NCBI GenBank assembly: GCA_016711125.1
Contig: JADJTQ010000010.1
Location: 62,001 to 126,000 of the forward strand
Direction of reading: 5' to 3'
Source: Saprospiraceae bacterium
GTDB taxonomy: Bacteria > Bacteroidota > Bacteroidia > Chitinophagales > Saprospiraceae
Length of the DNA: 64,000 nt
The notes beneath the pieces are model-generated. The model saw only the letters and a list, made by a program, of their open reading frames with translations. It did not search any database and had not been told where the DNA came from. Position numbers and translations under genes: made by a program. This document shows positions 37,815 to 47,189 of the stretch, in pieces. Numbering within the stretch: the stretch's first letter is position 1; every line of letters starts with the position of its first letter.

Positions 37815-38270
37815 ATGGAAGATCCACTTAAAAGAACCAACGAAGAATACACTAAATTGTTTTATGATAGTCTCTGCAATGCACTGTATGCTTATTGGCA
37901 TCTTCATTTATTTCAATTTGACAACAAACTATTTTCAAGCAATATTGCATGGATAGCTAGAGCACTAGGATTAAATACTGCTGGAAAAAGCGAAGGAGAT
38001 ATTCCTCAAATGCTGATAGACGGTAAGAAGATTCTAAAAGAAGACTTCAATGACTATGTGTATTATTCTTCTACGTCAAATCAGTCTGAATGGTCATTCG
38101 AAACTGTGATACCTCCTATTACTGGTTATGGTTTTCCTACTGTCTATGATTTAATTCTACAAATGGACCCAGAAGACCAGAAATCCATAGCACTCCAAGA
38201 AGTACGTTATCATGGTGATAGGAAAAAAGAATTAAATAAGGACCTACCTATATTTCTGTTTAAATTCTAG
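37815..38270 (+). CDS. Hypothetical protein, partner of the ParB-like gene
   Basis: 152 aa from the ATG at 37815; the same frame is open further upstream but there overlaps the ParB-like gene. Mostly helical with a mid part FQFDNKLFSSNIAWIARALG and a C-terminal region MDPEDQKSIALQEVRYHGDR. No family recognised. It starts 23 bp after the ParB-like stop and is probably cotranscribed. No signal peptide. Confidence 0.5.
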   Translation: MEDPLKRTNEEYTKLFYDSLCNALYAYWHLHLFQFDNKLFSSNIAWIARALGLNTAGKSEGDIPQMLIDGKKILKEDFNDYVYYSSTSNQSEWSFETVIPPITGYGFPTVYDLILQMDPEDQKSIALQEVRYHGDRKKELNKDLPIFLFKF

Positions 38271-38477
38271 TAAGCATGTACCCTATTTGTACCTATCAAA
38301 CATAACCATCTGATTATCAGTACTTGTTACTTTTTGTATTGGAAAGTAAGTAAATAATTTCTTTGCCCTTCTTTGCCTTCGTTCGATTTTGATATAGTTG
38401 TCTCCTGCTTTGATTTCCCTTATTTGCATTTGATTGCTTCTATGGACGTTTTAGTTTCTCAAGTCTCCGGGCAACAA

Positions 38478-38683
38478 AAATGGACAACAAACTGGCAGAG
38501 TTGCTACCTATTGCCCACAAACGGTTCTATTGGTGACGACATGATTCCTGGCTATTGTTCAGGCCAATTATACCCCGATTAAGCAAGGAAATTGAGAACC
38601 TGGTAAATGCAGAAATGGTATGGATGGGCGATCCGGGCAGGGTCGGAACGGTATTGAGAAAGGGGGGAATCATCCCTTTTTAG
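38478..38683 (+). pseudogene. Degraded short ORF with internal stop
   Basis: One frame reads MDNKLAELLPIAHKRFYW, then a TGA, then RHDSWLLFRPIIPRLSKEIE and GDPGRVGTVLRKGGIIPF before a stop. The coding character on both sides of the TGA suggests a decayed gene rather than chance. I do not recognise the family. The rest of 38271-38802 holds nothing else I can support. Confidence 0.3.
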
Positions 38684-38802
38684 GGAACGGCGTTTAAAGC
38701 AGTGCATAACTATTTTTCAATAAAAACATTCGTATTGTAACAATATTTCAGTTTCGATAACTAAATTCATACATTTGGTATAATCAAATTTCACAAAGTA
38801 TA

Positions 38803-40343
38803 GTGATAAATAATAGTTTTTCACAACTTGTAAGTGTTTTTCACGAAAGAGTAACTCCGGAAGAAGGGTATCTGGTAGGATATGGAGCCATTATCAGGTT
38901 TTATGATTTACATGCTCCGTTGCCAGATGTTCTCGCTCTTTTAAGTCAAAAGCACAAGCAATATGGAACGCAAGACTGGATAGTGTTTACTCCCAGGTAC
39001 ATGCCCAAAGATTCACTGATGGGGCATTTGACATTTGCGCTCAAGTATGAAGGAATAGAGTTAGGTGTATTAAAGAAACTGTTTGAAAAACTGGATGCCA
39101 GTGAAGTAATTATTTTGGTAGCAAAGGAACCAACAGGACAGTACAGTAGAAAAATATGGTTTTTGTATGAATGGCTGATGGACTCTAAACTGGATCTTCC
39201 TGATCTCAAAGCCGGAAATTATATTGATGTTGTTGACGAAACGATTCAATATGGTTCCCGGTCAATGCCTGATGTTTCCAAAAGACATCGGGTCAGGAAT
39301 AATCTTCCCGGGGTCAGAGACTTCTGCCCTATGATTAGAAAGACAGCTTTACTGGAACAGTACATCGAACTTGATTTACCGCAAAGGATTACCAATATTA
39401 TTGGAAAGATACATCCGGATGTAATGGCAAGAACAGCAGCTTTCCTGCTACTGAAGGATTCAAAAGCATCTTATGCAATCGAAGGAGAAAGACCACCGCA
39501 GAACCGTGCACAGCGTTGGGGCCGGGCAATTGGGCAAGCCGGGCAGAAAGCCATAACCAAAGAAGAATTGGTTCGGCTACAGCAAATTGTTATAGATAAT
39601 CCACGGTTCACCAAAATGGGATGGCGGGAGCAGGAAGGTTTTATTGGAGAGCATGACAGGAGACATGGGACTCCCATTCCTGATCATATTTCTGCCAAAT
39701 GGGAAGATATAGGATTATTGATTGATGGCCTGATCGCTACTAATGAAAAATTAGACACCGATGATTTCTTTGATGCCGTATTGGCAGCTGCGATGATCGC
39801 ATTTGGTTTTGTCTTCATTCATCCGCTTCTTGATGGTAATGGAAGAATCCACCGCTATCTGATCCACCATGTACTATTGAGAAAAGGGTATGTATCCAAA
39901 GGAATAATTTTTCCTGTCTCAGCAATCATTTTAGAACGCCTTGATGAGTACCAGAAGGTATTAGAAAGTTTTTCCAGGCCAAGGTTCGATTTGATAGAAT
40001 GGAAACCTGGCAAAGACAATAACGTAGAAATATTAAATGATACAATTGACTTGTACAGGTATTTTGATGCCACCAAACAGGTAGCATTTTTATATAGTTG
40101 TGTCCAGCAAACAATCGAGCAAACTATTCCCGAAGAAGTTGATTATTTAGAAAAATACGACCTGATGAAAGATTATCTGGACAATCATTTTGAAATGCCG
40201 GATAAAACAGTGGCACTGCTTGTCCGTTTCCTGGAACAGGGAAAGGTAAACTTTCGGAAAGAGCAAGAACAAAAGAATTTGAAGTGTTGGCAGAAGCAGA
40301 AATTGCAACAATTGAAAATAAATATCAGGAAATATTTCATTAA
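38803..40343 (+). CDS. Fic family protein (class II, own inhibitory motif), frameshift near the 3' end
   Basis: About 513 aa, GTG start. The Fic core motif HPLLDGNGR is at 340-348 (His340 catalytic), and Asn346 and Arg348 are the usual ATP-site residues. The inhibitory motif [S/T]xxxE[G/N] lies upstream as Ser223...Glu227-Gly228 (ASYAIEGERP), which makes this a class II enzyme, self-inhibited until released. The enzyme should AMPylate a target protein. The first ~180 residues are not a Fic domain I recognise. The AAA at 40258-40260 needs one more A to give the normal end FRKRARTKEFEVLAEAEIAT...IF. It sits in a mobile-debris region. Confidence 0.85.
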
Positions 40344-40391
40344 TTAATGAGGTTCTTAGTCATATTTAGTGGTTAATTTCTAAGGCAGTAT

Positions 40392-40535
40392 GTCCTGTCT
40401 CACAAAGACCTTACTGAAAAATTAGGGGTTCTCGAAAGCAAGTATGACCAGCAAGTTAAGGATGTATATCAGGCAATCAACTTTCTCCTTGAAAAAGACA
40501 CTAAACAAAAGGAGCGCAAGAGAATAGGATTTTAA
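40392..40535 (+). pseudogene. C-terminal remnant of an ORF6N-domain protein
   Basis: The frame reads VLSHKDLTEKLGVLESKYDQ, then INFLLEKDTKQKERKRIGF and stop, with no start. The ending KRKRIGF-like and the preceding coiled segment match the C-terminus of ORF6N phage/DNA-binding proteins. The N-terminal ORF6N domain is missing. It lies about 100 bp upstream of an IS256 insertion. Confidence 0.55.
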
Positions 40536-40628
40536 ATAATGACGAGGTACAAACAATATGTAATACACTCGGTAATAATCGATTAAAAAAGTCGAAAAAG
40601 ACTTTAACTGGAGTTTAGAAGTCGTATT

Positions 40629-40636
40629 CCTTGGTA
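40629..40636 (+). repeat. Left target-site duplication of the IS256 element
   Basis: CCTTGGTA directly before the left terminal inverted repeat; matched by CCTTGGTG at 42042-42049 (one mismatch in eight). An 8-bp duplication fits the IS256 family. Confidence 0.75.
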
Positions 40637-40693
40637 GGAGGGTATACAATAAAGTGTGTCAACAAGATATTATTAAAAAATAAATATGTTGAC

Positions 40694-41941
40694 ATGAAAA
40701 GAAAAGAAAAACCGAGATTAGAAGATTTAGTTCCAGATGAAGCGTATCGCATGGAGATAGAGGAAGGGTTGTATAGTGGGAAACGGTGGCTTGGACCAGG
40801 GGGAGTGTTTACGGAATTGTTGCAAAGTTTTGTGGATGCAGCTCTTGAGGGAGAGATGGATCACCATTTGGAACAAGAGCATTCAGCAGGAAAGAAGAAC
40901 CGGCGAAATGGATATGGTAAAAAGGATGTGAAGACGGAAGGTGGAACGCTGTCATTGAATCCACCTCGAGATCGCACAGGAAGTTTTGAACCAACCATCG
41001 TCGAAAAGCGAAGTCGGAGTCTGAAGACAGGCTTAGATGAAGTGATCCTATCCATGTATGCAAAAGGGAATAGTGTGGAAGACATACATCGACTGTTGTT
41101 TGAGATATATGGGGTGGAATATTCCAATAGTGCGATCAGCCTGATTACGGATCGGATCTGGCCAGATATCGTAGCGTGGCAGCAACGCGCCTTGCGAGCT
41201 TGCTATGCGATTGTGTACCTGGATGGGATACATTTTCGAGTAAAAGAAGATCACAAATTTGTGAATAAGTGTGTTTATACGGTGTACGGAATAGACTGTG
41301 ATGGGCACCGAGATATACTGGGGATTTATACATCGGAGAATGAAAGCGCCCATATCTGGGGTCAGATACTGGAAGACATCTCGTCACGAGGGGTACAGGA
41401 TATATTAATAAACTGTATAGATGGACTAACTGGTTTTAAAGAAAGCATTCATCAAGTGTATCCCTTGGCAACGGTGCAACGTTGTATCGTACATAAAATC
41501 AGGAATTCGGTCCGATTTGTACCGGACAAGAATAAGAAGATGATATGTGGTGATCTGCGAACAGTATACAGTAGCGCTACCGAATCACAAGCAGGTCAAG
41601 CACTGGAAAGCTTCAAAATAAAATGGGGAAAGGAGGGGGAACGAATCGCAAAACTATGGGAGAATGATTGGAGTGAATTAATGGCATTTATGGAATTTGG
41701 CACCCATATCCGCAGCATGATCTACACGACCAATCCCGTGGAAGCAGTCCATAGAATCATTCGGAAAGTAACCAAGAGTAAAGGTGCCTGGATCAGTGAA
41801 AAATCATTGATCAAGCAGCTGTACCTGACTTTAATGAATCAGCAAAAATCATGGAATAGAAAAGCTTTCCATTGGAAGGCCATTCAATTAGAATTATTAG
41901 ATAAATTTGGAGAGCGCTACGGTCGATGGGTATCCCAGTGA
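40694..41941 (+). CDS. IS256-family transposase (mutator type)
   Basis: 415 aa from the ATG at 40694, chosen because 40631 lies inside the target duplication. DDE (RNase H-like) transposase: first Asp in YAIVYLDGIHFRVKED, second in DILINCIDGLTGFKESIHQV, Glu in MIYTTNPVEAVHRIIRKVTK. The zinc-like ribbon and the ATVQRCIVHKIRN motif are typical of IS256. The frame is intact, unlike many genes in the window. It moves the element by copy-out-paste-in through a circular intermediate, as known in the family. Confidence 0.95.
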   Translation: MKRKEKPRLEDLVPDEAYRMEIEEGLYSGKRWLGPGGVFTELLQSFVDAALEGEMDHHLEQEHSAGKKNRRNGYGKKDVKTEGGTLSLNPPRDRTGSFEPTIVEKRSRSLKTGLDEVILSMYAKGNSVEDIHRLLFEIYGVEYSNSAISLITDRIWPDIVAWQQRALRACYAIVYLDGIHFRVKEDHKFVNKCVYTVYGIDCDGHRDILGIYTSENESAHIWGQILEDISSRGVQDILINCIDGLTGFKESIHQVYPLATVQRCIVHKIRNSVRFVPDKNKKMICGDLRTVYSSATESQAGQALESFKIKWGKEGERIAKLWENDWSELMAFMEFGTHIRSMIYTTNPVEAVHRIIRKVTKSKGAWISEKSLIKQLYLTLMNQQKSWNRKAFHWKAIQLELLDKFGERYGRWVSQ

Positions 41942-41948
41942 CCGCCTC

Positions 41949-42002
41949 GCAGAGGGAGGGAATTCAGTCGCCCTACGGGCTCCTTCCATTCCCTCCCTCT
42001 GC
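41949..42002 (+). terminator. Strong hairpin after the transposase
   Basis: GCAGAGGGAGGGAAT pairs perfectly with ATTCCCTCCCTCTGC. It lies 8 bp after the transposase stop, inside the IS. It may end transcription out of the element. No T tract follows. Confidence 0.65.
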
Positions 42003-42041
42003 AGGAGAAAGAAATCAATGACACACTTTAATGGATACTCC

Positions 42042-42049
42042 CCTTGGTG
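42042..42049 (+). repeat. Right target-site duplication of the IS256 element
   Basis: CCTTGGTG, pairing with CCTTGGTA at 40629-40636. Confidence 0.75.
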
Positions 42050-42254
42050 TAGCCTTATGAAAACTACCGTAGAATAAACAAAGATTCCTTCCCTCCCTCT
42101 GATTGCAACCTCTGACTTCAGAAGTGTCAGATTTTATCACTCAATAAAAGCAAAACATTCCACCATCATTCATGCACTGATATTTTCAAAGCAACATCGG
42201 TTGAAGAAGTTTGATTGGCATTTGATAAATGCATCTATTCTTCATTATCAAGAT

Positions 42255-42822
42255 TTAACGATCCGGTCCAACCAGTTTTGTAAATGACATATTTGCTAAC
42301 TTCCAGTCATTACCCTGCTGCTTGTAAACTTCGGTAACCATAAAAAGGATTGGTCACTTCATTTCCTCCAACTACAGCCAATAAAGTGATCCGATTCCAG
42401 ACGATGGCCATATCACCCATAATTTCTACCGAGACTTCGTGAATATCTGCGTGTTTGTAATGAATGCCTCCACTTCGAATAATATTGACCTCCTGCTCTT
42501 TACCCCATGTCCCTCCCATATGGACAAACTTTGCCTGATCATGAAAGAGTTCCGCCAGTTTGTCCGCCTCCTTATCGGCCATCCACTGCCATTTCTCTTG
42601 GGAAAGCGCCAGGATCTTCTGTTCCGGATCGCCGCTTTCTATTTTAATACTCTTATACGCTTCATCGGTGAGTTTTTCCAGCCATTTTGTAGGTCCATTG
42701 CCGGTCATGCCCAGGTAGGCAAAGTCGCGATCAAGAGTGGCCCCATGCCAATGCTCTACTCCGGGTAGGCATTTGATCATATCCCCTACGTGTACCAACT
42801 GTACCGGTTGATCTAAAATTTA
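42255..42822 (-). pseudogene. Cupin fragment fused to NTF2-like (SnoaL/DUF4440) domain, broken
   Basis: The N-terminal part is the second half of a cupin (QLVHVGDMIKCLPGVEHWHG, with the His-x-His metal ligands), cut off by an upstream stop codon. The C-terminal NTF2-like domain runs ILALSQEKWQWMADKEADKL to AIVWNRITLLAVVGGNEVTN. The A5 run at 42342-42346 breaks the end; one base fewer gives PFMVTEVYKQQGNDWKLANM and a stop at 42255. The 5' loss is real (no start, stop upstream), so the gene is probably non-functional even if the frameshift is an error. Confidence 0.65.
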
Positions 42823-42882
42823 GCACCCAAAAAAAACAGCCGACTATGGAGATCTTCCACACAAGCAAAAAGCTTCCTGCCC

Positions 42883-42918
42883 GTCCGCTCCAGGATCGCA
42901 AGGTTGGGATCCTGAGGA
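42883..42918 (+). repeat. Dispersed CTCCAGGATC-GGGATCCTG motif
   Basis: CGTCCGCTCCAGGATCGCAA followed by GGTTGGGATCCTGA; the CAGGATC/GATCCTG halves are inverted. A near-identical string occurs at 63305-63340 inside the long direct repeats. It lies just before the 3' end of the SDR gene. Confidence 0.6.
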
Positions 42919-42924
42919 CATCAA

Positions 42925-43902
42925 TCAAACTTTCCCGTACCACTCCACAGTTTCACGAACAGCAGTTCCAAATTCGACCACCGGTTTATACCCAAGCATT
43001 CTTTGAGCTTTGGAAATCGAAAAATGATAGTTCCGACCCGCATTATTTACCCGGTAGCGGGTCAACAAAGGGGCTGTTTTTATTTTAAACAAACCGTAAG
43101 CATCTTCCATCATCCCAGCAATCAGGTATATGAAATTATACGAAACGGAGGTCCTGATTTTATTTAACCCAAGCTCGACCGCGAACGTATTGGTAAAGGT
43201 TTTCCAATCAATGTCTAAACCATCGGTGATAATAAAGGCTTCACCTGAAATTCCAGGAGTCACAGTGGCTAACTCAATTCCATAAACCAGGTTTCCGATA
43301 TAGGTGGGACATGTTTTGGCTTCCCCTTTATTTATAAAGACAAATGCCCCCTTTCTAACTAAATTTAGATAAGGACGAATAAAACTATGATCACCAGGAC
43401 CAAAGACATTCCCTGGATTTACAATCACTAGTTCCATGTCTCTATTTTTGCAAAAAGTGACTAGCCAATTAGATGCCTTCAATTTAGTCTGGCTATACTG
43501 CATGCTGGAGTGTGGAGTTGAACTCTCCTCGTCTGCATCTACCACATCAAATCCATAAATGGCAACTGTGCCTAAATACACAAATCGCTTTACAGAGGCT
43601 TTAAATGCCTGCTCTGCTACTATACGGGTTCCTTTTACATTGTGTTCTTCAAAATACTCCAGGCTACCCCAATCCGTGACTGCTCCAGCTGTATGAATGA
43701 CAATATCGGCTCCATCCATAAATCCAATTAAACTACTTGCATCTCTGATATCTCCATAGTGAAGGGTTACCGGAACATTCTTTAGATTGTCGAGATTCGA
43801 TTGTTTTCGTACAAGACCAGATACAGAGTAACCTTTAGAGGCAAAATGTTTCACAAGAGCACTGCCTATAAATCCATTGGCACCTGTCACTGCTATCTTC
43901 AT
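42925..43902 (-). CDS. NAD(P)-dependent epimerase/dehydratase (extended SDR), possible ceramide reductase
   Basis: 325 aa. Rossmann motif TGANGFIG (6-13), catalytic Tyr136-x-x-x-Lys140 (YSQTK), and the substrate region IVNPGNVFGPGDHSF. This is the 3-beta-HSD/NAD-epimerase type. It is the last gene of the minus-strand run that includes serine palmitoyltransferase; an SDR of this type (CerR in Caulobacter) reduces the 3-keto group of the sphingoid or ceramide intermediate, so that is the most likely job here. This assignment rests on neighbourhood and fold, not on diagnostic residues. Confidence 0.75.
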   Translation of the reverse strand: MKIAVTGANGFIGSALVKHFASKGYSVSGLVRKQSNLDNLKNVPVTLHYGDIRDASSLIGFMDGADIVIHTAGAVTDWGSLEYFEEHNVKGTRIVAEQAFKASVKRFVYLGTVAIYGFDVVDADEESSTPHSSMQYSQTKLKASNWLVTFCKNRDMELVIVNPGNVFGPGDHSFIRPYLNLVRKGAFVFINKGEAKTCPTYIGNLVYGIELATVTPGISGEAFIITDGLDIDWKTFTNTFAVELGLNKIRTSVSYNFIYLIAGMMEDAYGLFKIKTAPLLTRYRVNNAGRNYHFSISKAQRMLGYKPVVEFGTAVRETVEWYGKV

Positions 43903-43964
43903 TTCGTTGTACGTGAATTAGGGAAATTCATAAAATAATCAATCAAAAAATGCTTCCTGAACAA

Positions 43965-44672
43965 CTAAGTTCCATGCTGAATTAAAACAAAGGAATCTGT
44001 CAATACCCCAATGGTAATATGCAAAAGCCAGCCATACCAAATAGAACCGGAACGCAATGCCAGTATCCCGAATAATATACCTACCAGAATGGCTCCGAGG
44101 ACCTCACCTTCAGGCTTCCCGAGGTGAACAAGGCATGAAGATACCGTTTGAATGAGAATGGCCAACTGCGGTCCTAAAGATTTATTCAATCCAAACAGGA
44201 GAAATCCTCGGAAAAAAAATTCCCAGGTGACGTAGTAGAAAATAATATAAATTGCTTCAAACTGAATAAAAAGGTCCCTTCTTTCAAATAATATTCGTGC
44301 CAGAGGGTATTCATCACGAACATCTGACATGCCCGCAGCAATCCACATTAGTGGTATAATAACAAGTGTAAGACCTAGTGTCCATTTCAATCCGAATTTG
44401 GTATCACCTAAACTCAACCCATAATCTTTTAATGATCCTTTTAGAACCAACTTTAGATATAGTAGTGGTAAGATTCCCAATAAAATGAAAAAGCAAAAAA
44501 ATTGCCAGTAGCGGGCATATAAGTCACCATTTGTTTTTGGTAAATCAGGAAAAACTGCTTCAAAAAAATCAGCACTGCCCTGATAAAAATAAATGGTGAG
44601 CAGCAAGGGTGCGCTGATCAACAGCACAAATTGATCCCGATCAAATGATATTCCTAAAATCTTCAAATCCAT
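43965..44672 (-). CDS. CPBP family intramembrane glutamic protease
   Basis: 235 aa with about seven hydrophobic helices. The CPBP (Abi/CAAX protease) motif is Glu151-x-x-x-Arg155 (TWEFFFRGFLLFGLN); further conserved positions are the His in SSCLVHLGKPEGEVLGAIL and in WLLHITIGVLTDSF. The second Glu of the common EExxxR is Phe here, as in a subset of the family. It lies between the GNAT-like and SDR genes of the lipid cluster, spaced 62-93 bp. The substrate is unknown. Confidence 0.85.
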   Translation of the reverse strand: MDLKILGISFDRDQFVLLISAPLLLTIYFYQGSADFFEAVFPDLPKTNGDLYARYWQFFCFFILLGILPLLYLKLVLKGSLKDYGLSLGDTKFGLKWTLGLTLVIIPLMWIAAGMSDVRDEYPLARILFERRDLFIQFEAIYIIFYYVTWEFFFRGFLLFGLNKSLGPQLAILIQTVSSCLVHLGKPEGEVLGAILVGILFGILALRSGSIWYGWLLHITIGVLTDSFVLIQHGT

Positions 44673-44765
44673 TAGAATTGCATTATACTATCTTCTAGCT
44701 TCACACTCGAAAATCGCATGCGAAAATTCATTTGTGGTGTTTTCTAGAAACGCTAAATGACCCTC

Positions 44766-45898
44766 TCACCCCTGTATTGGCATTTGATAAAGGCGGTACT
44801 TCTTCTCTACCAATCCACCCATCCGCTTTATGGCATTGTTCATCTCCGGATTGTCTTCCAGTACCAGGATGCTTCTCCCCCCTTAAGATAACGGTGTGTG
44901 CTGATATATTCGAAAGATCGTGCGTAAAAGCATGCATCAATTTCCAGCTTCCGGTACTGTCTTTTGACGCCGAGAGCAATGACTCTGACCTTATCTATTT
45001 TGCCTTTACCCAGCAAAAGTTTAAAGATACCAAATGGAAAGAGGCGTCCTCTCTTTAATGTTCTTTGCACCTGATTGATATCGGGAAGCGCCAGAGAAAA
45101 CCCGATTACTTCACCGTTTTTCTCTGCCAGTAAAACCAGATTCGAATTAAGGATCAGTTTCATATCTTTTGCTACATGCAGATACTCTTTTTCGGTAAAG
45201 GGAACGAATCCCAAATTTTCTTGCCAGGCCTCATTATATACTGCCAATGTGCCTTTTACATCGCGATCAAAATTCTTCATGTCGATGCATCGTAAGGTTA
45301 TCCCCTTAGAGGCCAATCTTTCTTCAAGAATTGAATATTTTCGTTTAAATACTTCCGGATAGTTCTGACCATCAATGTAATAGGCCAGCAGGTCTGTTTT
45401 TTTTCGGAGTCCGAATCTCTCCAAAAACACCTGATAATATGGTTTATTATAGGTCATCATCACCGAAGGAGAAAAAGAGAATCCTTCTATGAGTAGACCG
45501 GCTGTGTGATTAGTTGAAAAATTACACGGCCCTTCCATTTTTTCCAGGCCTTCCTTAATGATCCACTCTTGCGCCGTCTTCAGTAAAGTAAAAGCTACCT
45601 TATAATCATCGATTGCTTCAAAAAAACCGAATACTCCGATGCGGTCATTGGCAAATCTAATTAGGTTTTCATCTCGGACAACACCTATGCGACCGACCAG
45701 GGTATCCCCGGAAAAAGCTAAAAACAATTCCGCCCTGGCATTCTCAAAATATGGATTTTTCAATGGATTTAAATGATCACGTTGAGCCATCAATAATTCC
45801 GGAACAAAATATTTGTCATCAGAATAAAGATCATATGCAAATTCGATAAAACGTTTTAAATCCTTTTTCGTTTTCACGATTGTGATCCGTATCATCAT
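44766..45898 (-). CDS. GNAT-like N-acyltransferase, candidate ceramide synthase, frameshift at 3' end
   Basis: About 376 aa. The N-terminus has FIEFAYDLYSDDKYFVPELL; then VGRIGVVRDENLIRFANDRI, GPCNFSTNHTAGLLIEGFSF and ALGVKRQYRKLEIDACFYAR with a GNAT-style acetyl-donor site. At CC 44864-44865 one more base continues the frame as SWVLEDNPEMNNAIKRMGGL and VEKKYRLYQMPIQG, a regular family C-terminus. Being 24 bp after serine palmitoyltransferase, it may N-acylate the sphingoid base. In Caulobacter a GNAT-like enzyme does this. The role is inferred from context. Confidence 0.75.
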
Positions 45899-45922
45899 GT
45901 TTGGATTGATGTCTTATCTTAC

Positions 45923-47101
45923 CTAAATCTGGGACAGGTGATATTGTATCCGCTCAAGCACAAAATCGATCTGGGTCTTTTTATGAGTAGCCATGATCGA
46001 GAACCTGATTAGCGAGGTCTCGGGGCTGGTGGCCGGTGAAACGACAGGATTGACAAAAATGCCCTCATCATATAGCTTTTTTGCCAGTAAATATGTTTTA
46101 AATTCATCCCGGATGTAGATCGGAATTATCGGAGTGACGGACTTCCCTGTATCTAATCCCATTTTAGCAATGGCCTTCAACGCATATCTGGTATTATCCC
46201 ATAATCTTTCAATTAGTTCAGGTTGAGTCTCAATGATATCGAGCGCTTTCAGTACCGTGGCGACAGATGCTGGTTGGAGGCCAGCACTAAATATTTGGGC
46301 ACGAGCAGAATGTTTTATAATGTTAATTATCTCCTTATTTGCCGCAACAAAACCACCAAGAGCTCCAAACGACTTGCTGAAGGTGCCGGTTATTACATCT
46401 ATCTGATCGGATATTCCAAAATGGGAACCCGATCCTCGACCTTTTTCACCAAGAACACCGGTCGCATGTGCATCGTCAACAATGACCATCGCATCATGTT
46501 TTCGAGCAAGAGCCACGGTTTCCGGAAGATCAGGTATGTCTCCGTCCATGCTAAAGACACCTTCCGTTACGATCAACTTTAAGGCGTCCTTCTCACATTG
46601 TTGAAGTCTTTTCTCTAACCCGGTCGAATCATTGTGGGCAAACTTTAGTTTAGTGCCTAATGACAGGGCAGCAGCTTCCAGAATAGAGGCATGACATAAC
46701 TTGTCGAGTAGCAGAAAAGAAGATCTATCGGTCAGGGCTGGAATAGCTGCCAGATTAGCCTGGAAGCCGGTACTTACAACCACAACGTCTTCTTTTCCCA
46801 AAAAAGATGCAAGTCTTTCCTCCAAAACACGATGGATTTTAAGATTTCCATTGGCCAATCTGGATCCAGACACACCGGTCCCATATTTTTCAATAGCTTT
46901 TATTGCGGCTTCTTTCACCTCTGGATGATTGCTCAACCCCAGATAACTGTTTGATCCAAACATGAGAATCTTTCTTCCATTCTCAGACATCTCTGCGTCC
47001 TGAGCCGAATCGAGCTCCCTATAATATAAATACAAACCATTCTTTTTCAGGTCATTGACCTGATCGGCAAGATTTGTAATCTTAGTTTCTAGTGGATTCA
47101 T
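45923..47101 (-). CDS. spt: Serine palmitoyltransferase (alpha-oxoamine synthase family, PLP)
   Basis: 392 aa. Joins serine and a fatty acyl-CoA or acyl-ACP to make 3-ketosphinganine. PLP Lys243 in TGTFSKSFGALGGF, stacking His137 in DKLCHASILE, Asp209/His212 in VDDAHATG. The N-terminal block FGSNSYLGLSNHPEVKEAA, KYGTGVSGSR and the C-terminal blocks PIIPIYIRDE, PETSLIRFSIMATHKKTQID follow the Bacteroides serine palmitoyltransferase very closely, more than KBL or BioF. It is part of the minus-strand cluster with a PAP2_C protein, a GNAT-like enzyme and an SDR. 8-amino-7-oxononanoate synthase is the main alternative. Confidence 0.82.
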   Translation of the reverse strand: MNPLETKITNLADQVNDLKKNGLYLYYRELDSAQDAEMSENGRKILMFGSNSYLGLSNHPEVKEAAIKAIEKYGTGVSGSRLANGNLKIHRVLEERLASFLGKEDVVVVSTGFQANLAAIPALTDRSSFLLLDKLCHASILEAAALSLGTKLKFAHNDSTGLEKRLQQCEKDALKLIVTEGVFSMDGDIPDLPETVALARKHDAMVIVDDAHATGVLGEKGRGSGSHFGISDQIDVITGTFSKSFGALGGFVAANKEIINIIKHSARAQIFSAGLQPASVATVLKALDIIETQPELIERLWDNTRYALKAIAKMGLDTGKSVTPIIPIYIRDEFKTYLLAKKLYDEGIFVNPVVSPATSPETSLIRFSIMATHKKTQIDFVLERIQYHLSQI

Positions 47102-47189
47102 TTCTTGATTTTTTGGTTTACTATTGTAAAATGAACTCGTGCTCTCTGCAATATAATTAATAATTGACTCTATTAGTCATCTAGTATAT

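Larger units (their letters stand above)
40637..42041 (+). mobile_element. Complete IS256-family insertion sequence
   Basis: 1405 bp. Imperfect terminal inverted repeats: left GGAGGGTATACAATAAAGTG, right (reverse complement) GGAGTATCCATTAAAGTG; both continue TGTCA. One transposase gene fills the element. A strong hairpin with CCCTCCCTCTGC (41949-42002) follows the transposase stop. The flanks carry an 8-bp target duplication, so the copy is recent and probably active. Confidence 0.88.
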
